Of a DNA stretch of 64,000 bases, positions 36,279-44,629 are shown one piece after another. Below the pieces are notes generated by a model. That model saw only the letters and a list, made by a program, of their open reading frames with translations, made no database searches and had not been told where the DNA came from. The DNA is from Acidobacteriota bacterium (GTDB lineage: Bacteria > Acidobacteriota > Terriglobia > Acidiferrales > UBA7541): contig QHYH01000079.1 in assembly GCA_003223215.1 (NCBI GenBank), positions 124,001 to 188,000 on the forward strand, read 5' to 3'. Each line of letters opens with the position of its first letter. Position 1 is the first letter of the stretch. A program made the translations under genes and the position numbers.

Positions 36279-37319
36279 ATGCGTGACCAACGAAAGAGCG
36301 TGCTGCTGACCGGCGGAGCCGGATTCATCGGATCCCATCTTGCCGAGGCCTTGCTGCGTCGCGGCTCTCGGCTAGCCATCGTGGACAATTTTGATCCCTT
36401 CTACGACTACCATTTGAAGAAAGCCAACCTCGAAGCCAGCGCCCGCGTTGGCAGCTACGAGTTTTATGCCGTCGATATTTGCAATAAAGCGCAGCTTTCT
36501 CAGATCATGACAGTCCATCGTCCTGAGGTGGTCATTCATCTGGCCGCGTGCGTGGGTGTGCGTCCCTCCATCCGCCAGCCCCACTGGTACGAACAGGTAA
36601 ACGTGGCTGGCACTTTGAACCTGCTGGAGCTCTGCCGCGAGTTTCATGTGGACAAGTTCATCTTTGGTTCCTCCAGTTCTGTCTATGGCGCCACCGACCG
36701 TGCGCCTTTTTCCGAAAAGCAATCGGAATTACGTCCGCTCTCTCCCTATGCGGCCACGAAACTGGCCGGTGAGATGATGGCTTACACCTACGCGCAGTTG
36801 TTCAGACTGCAGGTAATCTGCCTGCGCTTCTTCACCGTGTACGGTCCACGGCAGCGCCCAGACCTCGCCATCCGCAAGTTCACAGCGTTGATCGAGGAAG
36901 GCAAGCCGCTCCCTATTTTTGGAGATGGTTCGACGGCTCGTGACTATACCCATGTGAGTGATATTGTGGCCGGAATACTGGCTAGCCTTGATTACAGCTT
37001 CAAGGTTCCCTCGGACTGTGCCCCCTTTGAGGTCTTTAATCTCGGCAATTCGCATGCGGTCAAGCTCACTGAGCTTATCGAATTGCTAGAGACGGTAACC
37101 GGACACAAGGCCATCTGCGAATGGCGCCCCCCGCAGCCTGGCGATTCGCCAGTGACCTGGGCAGATATATCCAAAGCGAGCCACCTGCTCGGGTACCGCC
37201 CGGCCACATCCCTCGAAGAGGGGCTTGCAAGTTTTGTGAACTGGTACCGGGACGTGGCGCCGGTGTGGGCGCCCACCGCACACACGGCTGTGGACAGTGT
37301 GCAAAATGCATTGGGCTAG
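36279..37319 (+). CDS. NAD-dependent sugar-nucleotide epimerase (UDP-glucuronate 4-epimerase-like)
   Basis: A short-chain dehydrogenase of the extended GalE type, 346 residues, in the cytosol. The Rossmann motif is GGAGFIGSHLAEALL near residue 10, followed by VDNFDPFYDYHLKKAN, which is the pattern of UDP-glucuronate epimerases. The catalytic Ser is in GSSSSVYG and the YxxxK pair in YAATKLAGE. RFFTVYGPRQRPDLAI and FGDGSTARDYTHVSDIV complete the substrate site. It most likely makes UDP-galacturonate from UDP-glucuronate, supplying an acidic sugar to the glycosyltransferases of this operon. UDP-galactose or another 4-epimer is the alternative. Confidence 0.88.
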   Translation: MRDQRKSVLLTGGAGFIGSHLAEALLRRGSRLAIVDNFDPFYDYHLKKANLEASARVGSYEFYAVDICNKAQLSQIMTVHRPEVVIHLAACVGVRPSIRQPHWYEQVNVAGTLNLLELCREFHVDKFIFGSSSSVYGATDRAPFSEKQSELRPLSPYAATKLAGEMMAYTYAQLFRLQVICLRFFTVYGPRQRPDLAIRKFTALIEEGKPLPIFGDGSTARDYTHVSDIVAGILASLDYSFKVPSDCAPFEVFNLGNSHAVKLTELIELLETVTGHKAICEWRPPQPGDSPVTWADISKASHLLGYRPATSLEEGLASFVNWYRDVAPVWAPTAHTAVDSVQNALG

Positions 37320-37426
37320 ATTTCACCGGTCCGCCCGGTGAGTTCATCTGGCAGTCCGGGATGGACTGCAAAGCGCCTGAAGAGTGCATGATTTTGCGTT
37401 AAAGAGTATGAGGGAAGGGAGACGTC

Positions 37427-38668
37427 ATGCGAATCGCTTACTATGTTCCCCGTGCAACCTACCTTGAGAGTTGTCCCGGCGGTGAAAAACACACCTCGGG
37501 GAGTGGCATGTTCATCACCAACGTGTTGACCGGTCTCAGAGACCGCGGGCATGAGGTGAAAATTATTTCTCGGTTGGACGTGCGTGGCTTCTGGCGTGGC
37601 CAGCTCCCCGCGCGTCGTCTCCTCGCCGAGGCGGCTTTGGTGCGCGGGGAAGTTAAGAGATTCTCGCCAGACGCCTGGCTTGTCTACGCCTCTTCGGTTC
37701 AGTATCCCGACCTGTTCGGCTGGTGGCAGCATCCCAAAAGGTACGTACTCCTCGGTTGCGAAGGATCAGGCGAGCAAAGAGTCGAGGCGTTGCCCAAACC
37801 GTGGCGACACCTGTACACCTTTGCGTTCCGGAAGTCGTTACAGCGAGCGCACAAGGTCGTCGCGGTCCGAGCAATGGGGGAACTCGGAGGAGCGATGCAA
37901 CATCTCCGCAGTTGGGGGGTTCCTGAAGAAAGAATCTGCTTCCTTCCGCTCGCGGTAAAAACTTGGACGCGCCTGCCCAGCCGCGAGGAAGCACGCCGCG
38001 TGCTCGGGCTGCCGCAGGACGGGCCGATCGTCCTGTGCGTGAGCCGCTTTTCGGTTCGAAAACACAAGGATGACCCGCGACCCGGAAAAGCGGAGTCGGT
38101 CCTCGACTTGATGCGTGCCTTCGCGGCGCTTCCTCGAAACGCTCTCCTGCTGCTGGTTGGTGACGGCGACGGCCGCGCCCAAATAGAAAACGAAGCGGCA
38201 AGGCTCCATCTTGGGGAACGCGTCCACCTGGCCGGCGAAGTGCAGCACAGCGAGATCAGCTGGTACTACGCTGCTTGCGATTTCTTTGCCATCCCGGAGA
38301 AGGCCGAAAGTAACCGTCCCTATCAGGCATTACTCGAGGCTCAGGCGGCTGGTCGGGCCGTGATCACCATGGATACGGATCTGGCCCAGATAACCACGGA
38401 AGCCGGCCGCTCGGGTCTGCTCGCAAAAGACTCCGAGGAGTTCCAAACTCACCTGCGCGCACTCGCCAAGGACCGGAGCAGGTGCGACGAGATGGGTCGG
38501 GCAGCGGCTGCCTTTGTGGCGCGCTCCTACTCCATCGAGGTCCGTGCCGCTCAAATCGAGCAATTACTCCTCGGTTCCGCGGAAGCTGCAAATGGCAGGT
38601 ATCCTCTTCCCGCTCATCAGAGCGGCGTTTTCTCCGCTCAGGAGATGCTTACGAAGAACCCGCACTAG
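37427..38668 (+). CDS. GT4-type glycosyltransferase (third)
   Basis: The 413-residue GT-B enzyme begins MRIAYYVPRATYLESCPGG with the loop GSGMFITNVLTGLRDRGHEV. The donor half has LCVSRFSVRKHKDDPRPGKA (an unusual long insertion after the first strand), LLLVGDGDGRAQIENEA, VHLAGEVQHSEISWYYAACDF, in pieces GEVQHSEISWYYAACDF, and EAQAAGRAVITMDTDL. The usual EAMA motif reads EAQA with the catalytic-type Glu kept. A GGAAGGGAG site precedes the ATG. It lies 107 bases after the epimerase and 18 bases before another APH-fold kinase gene, in the same operon. Confidence 0.85.
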   Translation: MRIAYYVPRATYLESCPGGEKHTSGSGMFITNVLTGLRDRGHEVKIISRLDVRGFWRGQLPARRLLAEAALVRGEVKRFSPDAWLVYASSVQYPDLFGWWQHPKRYVLLGCEGSGEQRVEALPKPWRHLYTFAFRKSLQRAHKVVAVRAMGELGGAMQHLRSWGVPEERICFLPLAVKTWTRLPSREEARRVLGLPQDGPIVLCVSRFSVRKHKDDPRPGKAESVLDLMRAFAALPRNALLLLVGDGDGRAQIENEAARLHLGERVHLAGEVQHSEISWYYAACDFFAIPEKAESNRPYQALLEAQAAGRAVITMDTDLAQITTEAGRSGLLAKDSEEFQTHLRALAKDRSRCDEMGRAAAAFVARSYSIEVRAAQIEQLLLGSAEAANGRYPLPAHQSGVFSAQEMLTKNPH

Positions 38669-38686
38669 AGCCAGGCCAAACCGTGA

Positions 38687-39763
38687 ATGGATCGTCCCGC
38701 CTTGCGCGAGGGGAGCAACATGTCGGAACCGATGGGCAACTCCGGGAATTCGCAACTCTTCACTCCCGCGGTTCGCGGCGATTCGCCTGATGCGATCCCC
38801 CGGCTCGCCGAGCTGGATGGCTCTACGTTGGCCGAACAAATCGGCGGGCTTCCCACCTCTCGGTGGCCCTGGGGTACCCCCCGAGAGGTTCGCATCCAAT
38901 TGCTGGCCTCGCACCCGGAGCCGCACTGCACTTTCGAGATCGGCGTCCGCGCTCGCGACGGGTGGCATCGCCTGATCGGCAAAGCCTACGCGACCGACCA
39001 TCACTACGTGTATCAAGTCATGGAGAGACTGAGGTATGCAGGTCTTGGCCCGGAAGACGAATTCTCGACCCCACGAGCGATTGCTTATCTGCCGTCCTTG
39101 CGTCTGCTCTTGCAGGAAAAGGTCGAGGGAACATCAGCGAAGGACATTTTCAAACTCGGGGATGACCGCCCATGCCGATCGGCGGCAGATCGATGCGGGC
39201 GATGGTTAGGCCGCTTCCAAACCTTAGCCCCGACCTCCGGTCGAACCTCGGGGATCGCGAGGTTTCTTACGAGCGCGGAACGTAAATGCCGACTGCTCTC
39301 CGAGGCAGACCGTGCTTGGATGGTCAGAACCGAGCAACTGCTCGAACGCTTGAAAGCCGCCGCACCATTTCTTGACCCTGGCCTTGCGTGTGCTGGTCAC
39401 GGCGACTTTTGCGAACACCAGATTATTCTCACCGAGGGACGCACGGTGGTCTTTGATTGGGACCTTCATGACATCGCCCATCCCGCGCGCGACGTCGCAA
39501 AATTTATTGTCAGCCTCGAGCGGCTAGCGATGAACGGTCTTGGCTCCGTCCGCGCCCTAGACACTGCCGCCGAGGTGTTTCTTGGGGCTTACCTCGGCTC
39601 CGGCGGGCATCCGGAGGTTCCCGCTGCCCTGCCGTTCTACAAGGCGGTCTTCTGGCTAAAGGGCCGGACTACAGCAATTCGGACGAAGGCCGTCGGGTGG
39701 CGCGAGCAAGCCGAGATCATGTTCAGTGAAAGCTTGAGAAACATCGCTAACGGTCTTCCTTAA
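38687..39763 (+). CDS. APH-fold kinase (phosphotransferase family), shorter type
   Basis: The 358-residue protein has the catalytic loop GHGDFCEHQIIL and the metal-binding VFDWDLHDIAHPARDVAKF, both APH-family signatures. The N lobe is recognisable as CTFEIGVRARDGWHRLIGKAY and LLLQEKVEG. It is more distant from the other two APH-fold proteins of the window and lacks their duplicated N-terminal part. The start may instead be ATG 38720 (MSEPMGN); the upstream residues are not conserved-looking. It closes the plus-strand polysaccharide operon. Substrate unknown: sugar, lipid carrier or a nascent glycan are candidates. Confidence 0.8.
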   Translation: MDRPALREGSNMSEPMGNSGNSQLFTPAVRGDSPDAIPRLAELDGSTLAEQIGGLPTSRWPWGTPREVRIQLLASHPEPHCTFEIGVRARDGWHRLIGKAYATDHHYVYQVMERLRYAGLGPEDEFSTPRAIAYLPSLRLLLQEKVEGTSAKDIFKLGDDRPCRSAADRCGRWLGRFQTLAPTSGRTSGIARFLTSAERKCRLLSEADRAWMVRTEQLLERLKAAAPFLDPGLACAGHGDFCEHQIILTEGRTVVFDWDLHDIAHPARDVAKFIVSLERLAMNGLGSVRALDTAAEVFLGAYLGSGGHPEVPAALPFYKAVFWLKGRTTAIRTKAVGWREQAEIMFSESLRNIANGLP

Positions 39764-39839
39764 AGTTTCACCTTTCAAACACTGGGTGTTGGGATCAGCG
39801 ATGAGGCACTCATCGGAGCACTGCGTTTATCATCGAAGG

Positions 39840-40420
39840 ATGACGGAACCAGCGACTTCCTCAGCCATTCAAGTGGTCGACCACGGTCGGGATTGGCCTC
39901 GAACATTTCTTCGGCTTAGGGACTGGATCTGGCCTTCTGTTTCCGATGTGGCGATCGCGATCGAGCATGTCGGGAGTACCGCCGTCCCCGGAATGGCGGC
40001 CAAGCCAGTGATAGATATGGACGTAGTGATAGCGTCGCGTACCAACCTGCCATCGATCGTGTCGCGCCTCGGGAGCTTGGGCTATCAGCATCGCGGCGAT
40101 CTCGGCATCGCGGATCGTGAGGCGTTCCTAGCTCCGCGGAATCAACCAGCCCACCACCTCTATCTATGCGTCGAGAATAGCCTTGCGCTCAAGAACCACC
40201 TAGCGGTTCGTGATTATCTTCGGACCACCTGTCGGACGCGGTGGCTTATTCCGCTCTGAAGAAGGCCTTGGCGAAACGATTTGGCAAGGAAAGAGAGCGC
40301 TACGCCCAGGCGAAAACGGATTTCATCCTGTCCATCCTGGAGCGCTGTGGGTTCTCCGAGAAAGAGCTAGATTCCATCAAGCGCGCGAATCACTTACGTC
40401 TGAGATGGCAGTGCCCATAG
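39840..40420 (+). pseudogene. GrpB-family protein, frameshifted
   Basis: The first ~130 codons read as a GrpB (UPF0157, nucleotidyltransferase-fold) protein: IEHVGSTAVPGMAAKPVIDM and RDYLR. After about 40224 the frame runs into a stop at 40257-40259. Shifting frame restores HLSDAVAYSALKKALAKRFG, then RERYAQAKTDFILSILERCG, and a stop at 40418-40420, giving a normal ~193-residue family length. One missing base near 40224-40226 (cggaccacctg) explains this. It could be a real mutation or a sequencing error; apart from the shift both halves look intact, so any inactivation is recent. Confidence 0.85.
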
Positions 40421-40471
40421 TGCCCAATCCTAATCTGGACTTGATGCGAGCTGATGTATAAGAATTGCCGG

Positions 40472-40543
40472 ATGAGTCCATTTCCCGATGTCAATCTCTG
40501 GTCCTCGCCCGAGCATGCGCTCGAATATCTTCAACGCGCGTGA
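40472..40543 (+). pseudogene. Remnant of a SAM-dependent methyltransferase N terminus
   Basis: A 23-codon frame reads MSPFPDVNLWSSPEHALEYL then QRA and stop. The WSSPEHALEYL pattern is how I remember the N terminus of a class of small SAM methyltransferases, where it continues as xRADxIPHR and a Rossmann motif. Nothing of the catalytic domain follows. Low-confidence family call. Confidence 0.35.
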
Positions 40544-40806
40544 AAACGAACCAGTAGGCCAGAAAGAACACCGGCCACAAGCCAAATCTCGCGATCCGGA
40601 GCGATCGTGCGGTGCGCCGGTCTCCGCTGAACCACTCGGGTAATCCTTTTCACCGCTTCCGGAGTCTCTGGATGGTCCGGACTCAAGAACCCACAGGGCG
40701 CAATCAGCTCGGCTTCAGTCACTGTGGAGTGCCAAGCATCCGCCGCTCGGATCGCGATGTCGCCTGTTTTGGGAAAACGATCTTGAAGAATATCGAGCAG
40801 GCCAAA
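40531..40806 (-). pseudogene. Possible remnant of a PIN-domain (VapC-like) protein
   Basis: The minus-strand frame from 40806 to the stop at 40531 reads DILQDRFPK, AWHSTVTEAELIAPCGFL, SPDHPETPEAVKRI, RPAHRTIAPDREIWLVAGVL and stops. This is like the first two thirds of VapC-type PIN nucleases (xVYIDxLQGRLP ... HSTVxxAEL ... PAHRxxAPDxxxWxxAG). The first acidic residues fall behind an in-frame stop at 40807-40809, and the C-terminal catalytic part is missing. No antitoxin gene is seen. It is probably a decayed fragment. Confidence 0.35.
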
Positions 40807-40838
40807 TTATGGAAGCTGTCCGATACGGTCCAGATCGC

Positions 40839-42335
40839 TTAATGTAGGTACCTGCTCTTAACTCGGGAACTCCCCGCAAAGCTGCGTGGCACCAAGAATC
40901 GCCGTGTGCGCAAAACGAGCGTGCGCTGGACATCGTCTATAGCAGCCTCAGCACAGTCAACTACCCCTTCAATACGGGACGCCCAGTCGTTCTCGAAGAG
41001 CGGTACCCGGCGCACCGCACATTTGAGCAACTCGACGGCCTCACATAGGCGGGAGCGGATCGAGAAATCTTTCCTCGCACTGGCGGCGTACCCGGCAAAG
41101 AAACTCTGGTACATCCCCTCTATTTTGGCCTGATCCCAGTCGGCTTGCTGGAACTGCCAATCGGCCAGGAAATATCCTACATCGAGGGCCGGGTCGGCCG
41201 GGCGCGCGCTGTCGAAATCCATCACGGTAAGCCCGTCGGCCGCAGCCCAGATGTGTTCAGTTTTGAGGTCACCGTGTGTGAAGGTTGGCGGTTCCTGGGG
41301 CAGGCGGTCGTGCAATTCCCGCGCACGGTCGAGGAGGGCCTCAATCGCCGATCCGACATGTGGCAGGAGAACCGCGATAGGATGGCTCTTCCGCACAATC
41401 GACCGAATCTCTGCCGAAAGATCATGGGGCTCAGATCGGCCAGCGAGCGCCACAGGGAGGCGATGCAAAGTGCGGAGCGCTGCCCCGGCACGGCGCAGCC
41501 ACCGCGCGCTGTCCAGGTTAAGGCGCCGCGCGTAGGTGGACAGGGGCACACCGCAAAGTCGTGGGTAAAGGACAACCGCATCCTCAGCCAGGTAGGCCAG
41601 CGGCCGCAGACAATTCAAGCCCCTGCAGTGTTCTGCCACCGCGTCTGCTACGTCGCACGCAACGCGGAAAGTGCGGGCTCCGTCCTCGCGGCGAAAGGCG
41701 CGGGCCTCTTCTTCGGCGATATAGACTTTGGCGAATAGCGTTGCCCCGCTAGCTGGATCGCCCGGATCGTAGCGCAGCACGTGTCGCCTGCCCGGTCGAT
41801 ATTTAATTGATGTGACAATCCAATCGCTGGTTTGATGGTGATGCGACGCTGCCTTACCGGACTCGTAGGTGTCGGCCAGCATGGCGCGCACGTGACGCGG
41901 ATCCGACAGGCGAGCAAGCTGGGTGAATCGGGCATCCAGCGGCGAGACCTGGATACGCATGCTCCAAGCGGGAAAATCCGCCATCAGTTGCAGGAAGGGT
42001 GCCGCCACCGAGTGGCGCTCCGCTTCGGCCACCGCCTTGATGATATCGGCCTTCCAATTTGCGCCAGTATCCGGTCCCCAGGATACCGCTATGGGGCGAA
42101 CGCAAGTCTCCTTCGTCTCCCTGCCTTCGCGGTAAATACGCGCGTCGTAGTAAGCCGTGAGCTCGCGGCCGGGCTTGAATCGCACCTCCCTTGGATGAAG
42201 CGGCCCCGGCAGGGCCCGCGCCGGTAGAAGGGCCCTCAGCTGATCTGCTAAAACCTTGCAGGCCGTGGCAGAGAATAACACCCATTGGATACCTCTCCAC
42301 TTAGCCCGTCCTGAGACGACGTCAGCAATGTTCAT
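40839..42335 (-). CDS. APH-fold kinase (phosphotransferase family), paralogue B
   Basis: The 498-residue paralogue of the plus-strand kinase at 30816-32285 is similar over its whole length (MNIADVVSGRAKWRGIQWVL against MNIDDVLSGRAGSQGIRWLL). It keeps HGDLKTEHIWAA with the catalytic Asp and VMDFDSARPADPALDVG with the metal-binding Asp. Both xPGR/xPGK strand motifs are present, EVRFKPGRELTAYYDA and IKYRPGRRHVLRYDP, again about 130 residues apart. It is encoded opposite to the polysaccharide operon and faces a sensor kinase gene. Two copies this close suggest duplication with inversion or transposition and possibly different acceptor substrates. Confidence 0.85.
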   Translation of the reverse strand: MNIADVVSGRAKWRGIQWVLFSATACKVLADQLRALLPARALPGPLHPREVRFKPGRELTAYYDARIYREGRETKETCVRPIAVSWGPDTGANWKADIIKAVAEAERHSVAAPFLQLMADFPAWSMRIQVSPLDARFTQLARLSDPRHVRAMLADTYESGKAASHHHQTSDWIVTSIKYRPGRRHVLRYDPGDPASGATLFAKVYIAEEEARAFRREDGARTFRVACDVADAVAEHCRGLNCLRPLAYLAEDAVVLYPRLCGVPLSTYARRLNLDSARWLRRAGAALRTLHRLPVALAGRSEPHDLSAEIRSIVRKSHPIAVLLPHVGSAIEALLDRARELHDRLPQEPPTFTHGDLKTEHIWAAADGLTVMDFDSARPADPALDVGYFLADWQFQQADWDQAKIEGMYQSFFAGYAASARKDFSIRSRLCEAVELLKCAVRRVPLFENDWASRIEGVVDCAEAAIDDVQRTLVLRTRRFLVPRSFAGSSRVKSRYLH

Positions 42336-42478
42336 GCCCGCCCTCTTTCCTCAAGGAAGGGGGCGCTCTGGTGCACCAAAATAGCTATCTTTGAGGTTGA
42401 AGCTTGGCTATCTTTTGTCCAGTCCATTAGAAAGGGGTTCCCCCTGTCCAGTCCGCGGGGGATCATGCATCGTCGGTC
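42336..42478. promoter_or_regulatory. Divergent promoter region with paired direct repeats
   Basis: Between the APH-fold paralogue (minus) and the sensor kinase (plus). GCTATCTTT occurs at 42384-42392 and 42407-42415, start to start 23 bases. TGTCCAGTCC occurs at 42416-42425 and 42445-42454, start to start 29 bases, flanking a GGGG-TT-CCCC hairpin. Repeats at near-helical spacing suggest cooperative regulator binding. Confidence 0.45.
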
Positions 42479-43885
42479 ATGCGGGACCCTTTATCTATTT
42501 TTGTTCCCGGCAACCGCAGGAAATTGTTGGTTGCGGCAGTAGTATGCGGAGCAGCGATTGCCCTGCTCGACTGGTGGACGGAGCCCTATATCTCGTTAGG
42601 CTTTCTATACCTGTTTCCGATCATGATTGCGGGAGGATTCCTGTCTCGCCAAGGGATTGTCATCGTTGCCCTGTTGTGCGCTGGTCTTGATTTCAGCAAT
42701 CTGCCAAAGAATCAGAACGAGAGGCTCGTACACCTTATATTTAGCTCCGCCGGCTTCATGGGCACGGGGCTGTTTATTTCGGAGCTTAGTCGCAACCGAC
42801 GGGTCGCACTCCAACGCCACGCGGACGAACTGGCAGACCAGGTGAAGCGTCGGCAGGAAGCGGAAGAGCAGTTGGATGTTCTTGTCGAAAGCAGTCCGGC
42901 TGCTATCGTGACAATCGGCTCGGACGGGAAGATCCTTCTCTACAACGAAGCGGCTCAGCACCTGATGGCGCCGGAAGCACAACCGTTGCGGGGGCAATCC
43001 ATCAGCACTTACCTGCCTGCCTTGCAACGAGCCGTTGAGACTCCATCTTCCACAGTATTTCGGACTACCATGCAATGCACAGGGCAGCGACATAATGGAG
43101 AGCTATTCCTGGCCGGCGTCTGGTTTTCTACCTATAGGACGGTTTCGGGTACGCGGGTGGCGGCGATCATAGTGGATCTCTCGGAGGATCTGCGTAGCCG
43201 AGAGGATCTAAGCCTGGATTATTTATTGAAAAAAAGCCGCATTCTCATGAGTGCAGCTGCCCACGAGGTTCGGAATTTGTGCGGTGCAGTACTGGTGGTT
43301 TACAACAATCTTTTGCGGGTTAAGGAACTCCAGGACAATGAGGACTTTCACGCTCTGGGCACCCTGGTGCAGAGTCTGCAAAGAGTATCGGCTTTGGAGT
43401 TACAAGCCGCCCCCGGCCAGAACGCGGCTGTGGTTGAGTTGAAAACCGTGCTCGACGAATTCCACGTCTTAATCGAGAATGCCTACCGCGAATCGGGAAT
43501 CCAAATTGTATGGCAAGTCGCTGAACCGCTGCCCCTCGTTTGGGCGGACCGCTATGGACTCGTTCAAGTCTTCTTGAATCTCGCAAAGAATAGCCAACAT
43601 GCAATGCTGGCGACAAAAGCGAAGAGACTGTGCGTGCAGGCGTCGCAGGAAGATGGCTGGATCGTTATCCGCTTCGAAGATACTGGCGTTGGGATCGGCT
43701 CCCCGGAAAATCTGTTCCGACCTTTTCAGCGCGGTGCTGACCTTGGTGGGCTGGGGCTTTATGTGTCGCGTGCGATAATGAGAAGTTTCGGCGGTGAGCT
43801 GGCCTACGAAGCCAGTCCTGCGGGGTGTTGCTTCGCTGTATCTGTGCCAGTGTTGCGCGCCGCCAAGGAAAGCGTCAATGCCTGA
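42479..43885 (+). CDS. Membrane-bound PAS sensor histidine kinase
   Basis: The 468-residue kinase has about three N-terminal membrane helices (LLVAAVVCGAAIALL, ISLGFLYLFPIMIAGGF, IVIVALLCAGL), a possible fourth at ~85-101, then a coiled coil (~103-135) and a PAS domain (~133-235, SSPAAIVTIGSDGKILLYNE). The phosphoacceptor is His262 in SAAAHEVRNLCGAV, the N-box is NLAKNSQHAM and the G-box FEDTGVGI, then LGGLGLYVSRAIM. The gene overlaps the response regulator start by a few bases (ATG at 43878, kinase stop at 43883-43885), so the pair is co-translated. The signal is not known; the helices are nearly without loops, so sensing may be within the membrane. Confidence 0.9.
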   Translation: MRDPLSIFVPGNRRKLLVAAVVCGAAIALLDWWTEPYISLGFLYLFPIMIAGGFLSRQGIVIVALLCAGLDFSNLPKNQNERLVHLIFSSAGFMGTGLFISELSRNRRVALQRHADELADQVKRRQEAEEQLDVLVESSPAAIVTIGSDGKILLYNEAAQHLMAPEAQPLRGQSISTYLPALQRAVETPSSTVFRTTMQCTGQRHNGELFLAGVWFSTYRTVSGTRVAAIIVDLSEDLRSREDLSLDYLLKKSRILMSAAAHEVRNLCGAVLVVYNNLLRVKELQDNEDFHALGTLVQSLQRVSALELQAAPGQNAAVVELKTVLDEFHVLIENAYRESGIQIVWQVAEPLPLVWADRYGLVQVFLNLAKNSQHAMLATKAKRLCVQASQEDGWIVIRFEDTGVGIGSPENLFRPFQRGADLGGLGLYVSRAIMRSFGGELAYEASPAGCCFAVSVPVLRAAKESVNA

Positions 43886-44534
43886 AGCAATGGAAAAAAC
43901 GATTGCCATCTTGTTACTGGACGACCATGCGCTTTTTCGCGAGAGTTTGGTGCGTTTTCTGCACGCAGAACCGGGGTTGGAAGTAGTGGCGCAGTGCGGT
44001 TCAATCGAAGAAGCTCTTAGGGTTCTCGAGAGAAGGCAAGTGGATGTCGTGCTGCTTGATCTTGATCTTGGGAAACATAACGGAACGCAATTCCCGAGTT
44101 CTGCAAAGCAACAAGGCTTTGGCGGCAAGATCTTGGTAGTGACTGCAGGGGTCGATCAAAACCAAGCAGCCGAGTTAATCCACGACGGCATCTCGGGCAT
44201 TTTTATGAAACATCACTCTGCGGCCTTGCTCGCGCAAGCGATCCGCGACGTAGCGAACGGAAAAGTGTTCTTCGACCAAAGACTCTTGCAGGCAGCTATG
44301 GCGGCGACTGCGAGACGTACACCTCCCTCTCGTCCAGAACAATTCACGCCACGCGAGCGGCAGGTTCTTTCTTTTGTCTTTGAGGGCCTGGCTAACAAGG
44401 AAATCGCGGGACGAATTGACGTCTCAGAGAGTTCTGTCAAGGCTACCCTGCAGCAACTCTTTGCCAAGACAGGCACCCATACCCGCGCTCAGCTTGTTCG
44501 CGTCGCTTTGGAACAGCACAAGCACAAAATCTAG
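43878..44534 (+). CDS. NarL/LuxR-family response regulator
   Basis: The 218-residue partner of the preceding kinase has a receiver domain at ~8-125: acidic pair DD15-16, phosphoacceptor Asp61 in VVLLDLDLG, VVTAG and FMKHHS with the conserved Lys. The C-terminal helix-turn-helix is TPRERQVLSFVFEGLANKEI and DVSESSVKATLQQLFAKTG. ATG 43878 (MPEAMEK) overlaps the kinase stop and is chosen over the in-frame upstream start at 43794, which lies inside the kinase gene. Target genes are unknown; the divergent APH-fold kinase gene is an obvious candidate. Confidence 0.92.
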   Translation: MPEAMEKTIAILLLDDHALFRESLVRFLHAEPGLEVVAQCGSIEEALRVLERRQVDVVLLDLDLGKHNGTQFPSSAKQQGFGGKILVVTAGVDQNQAAELIHDGISGIFMKHHSAALLAQAIRDVANGKVFFDQRLLQAAMAATARRTPPSRPEQFTPRERQVLSFVFEGLANKEIAGRIDVSESSVKATLQQLFAKTGTHTRAQLVRVALEQHKHKI

Positions 44535-44629
44535 GCCCTCGTTCGCAATGGGCCGGCTGCAAATGTCGAGATGGCAGCTCGACACCGCGGCAATTCACAT
44601 TCTTGGTCATTCCAATAGGTTCCACAATC

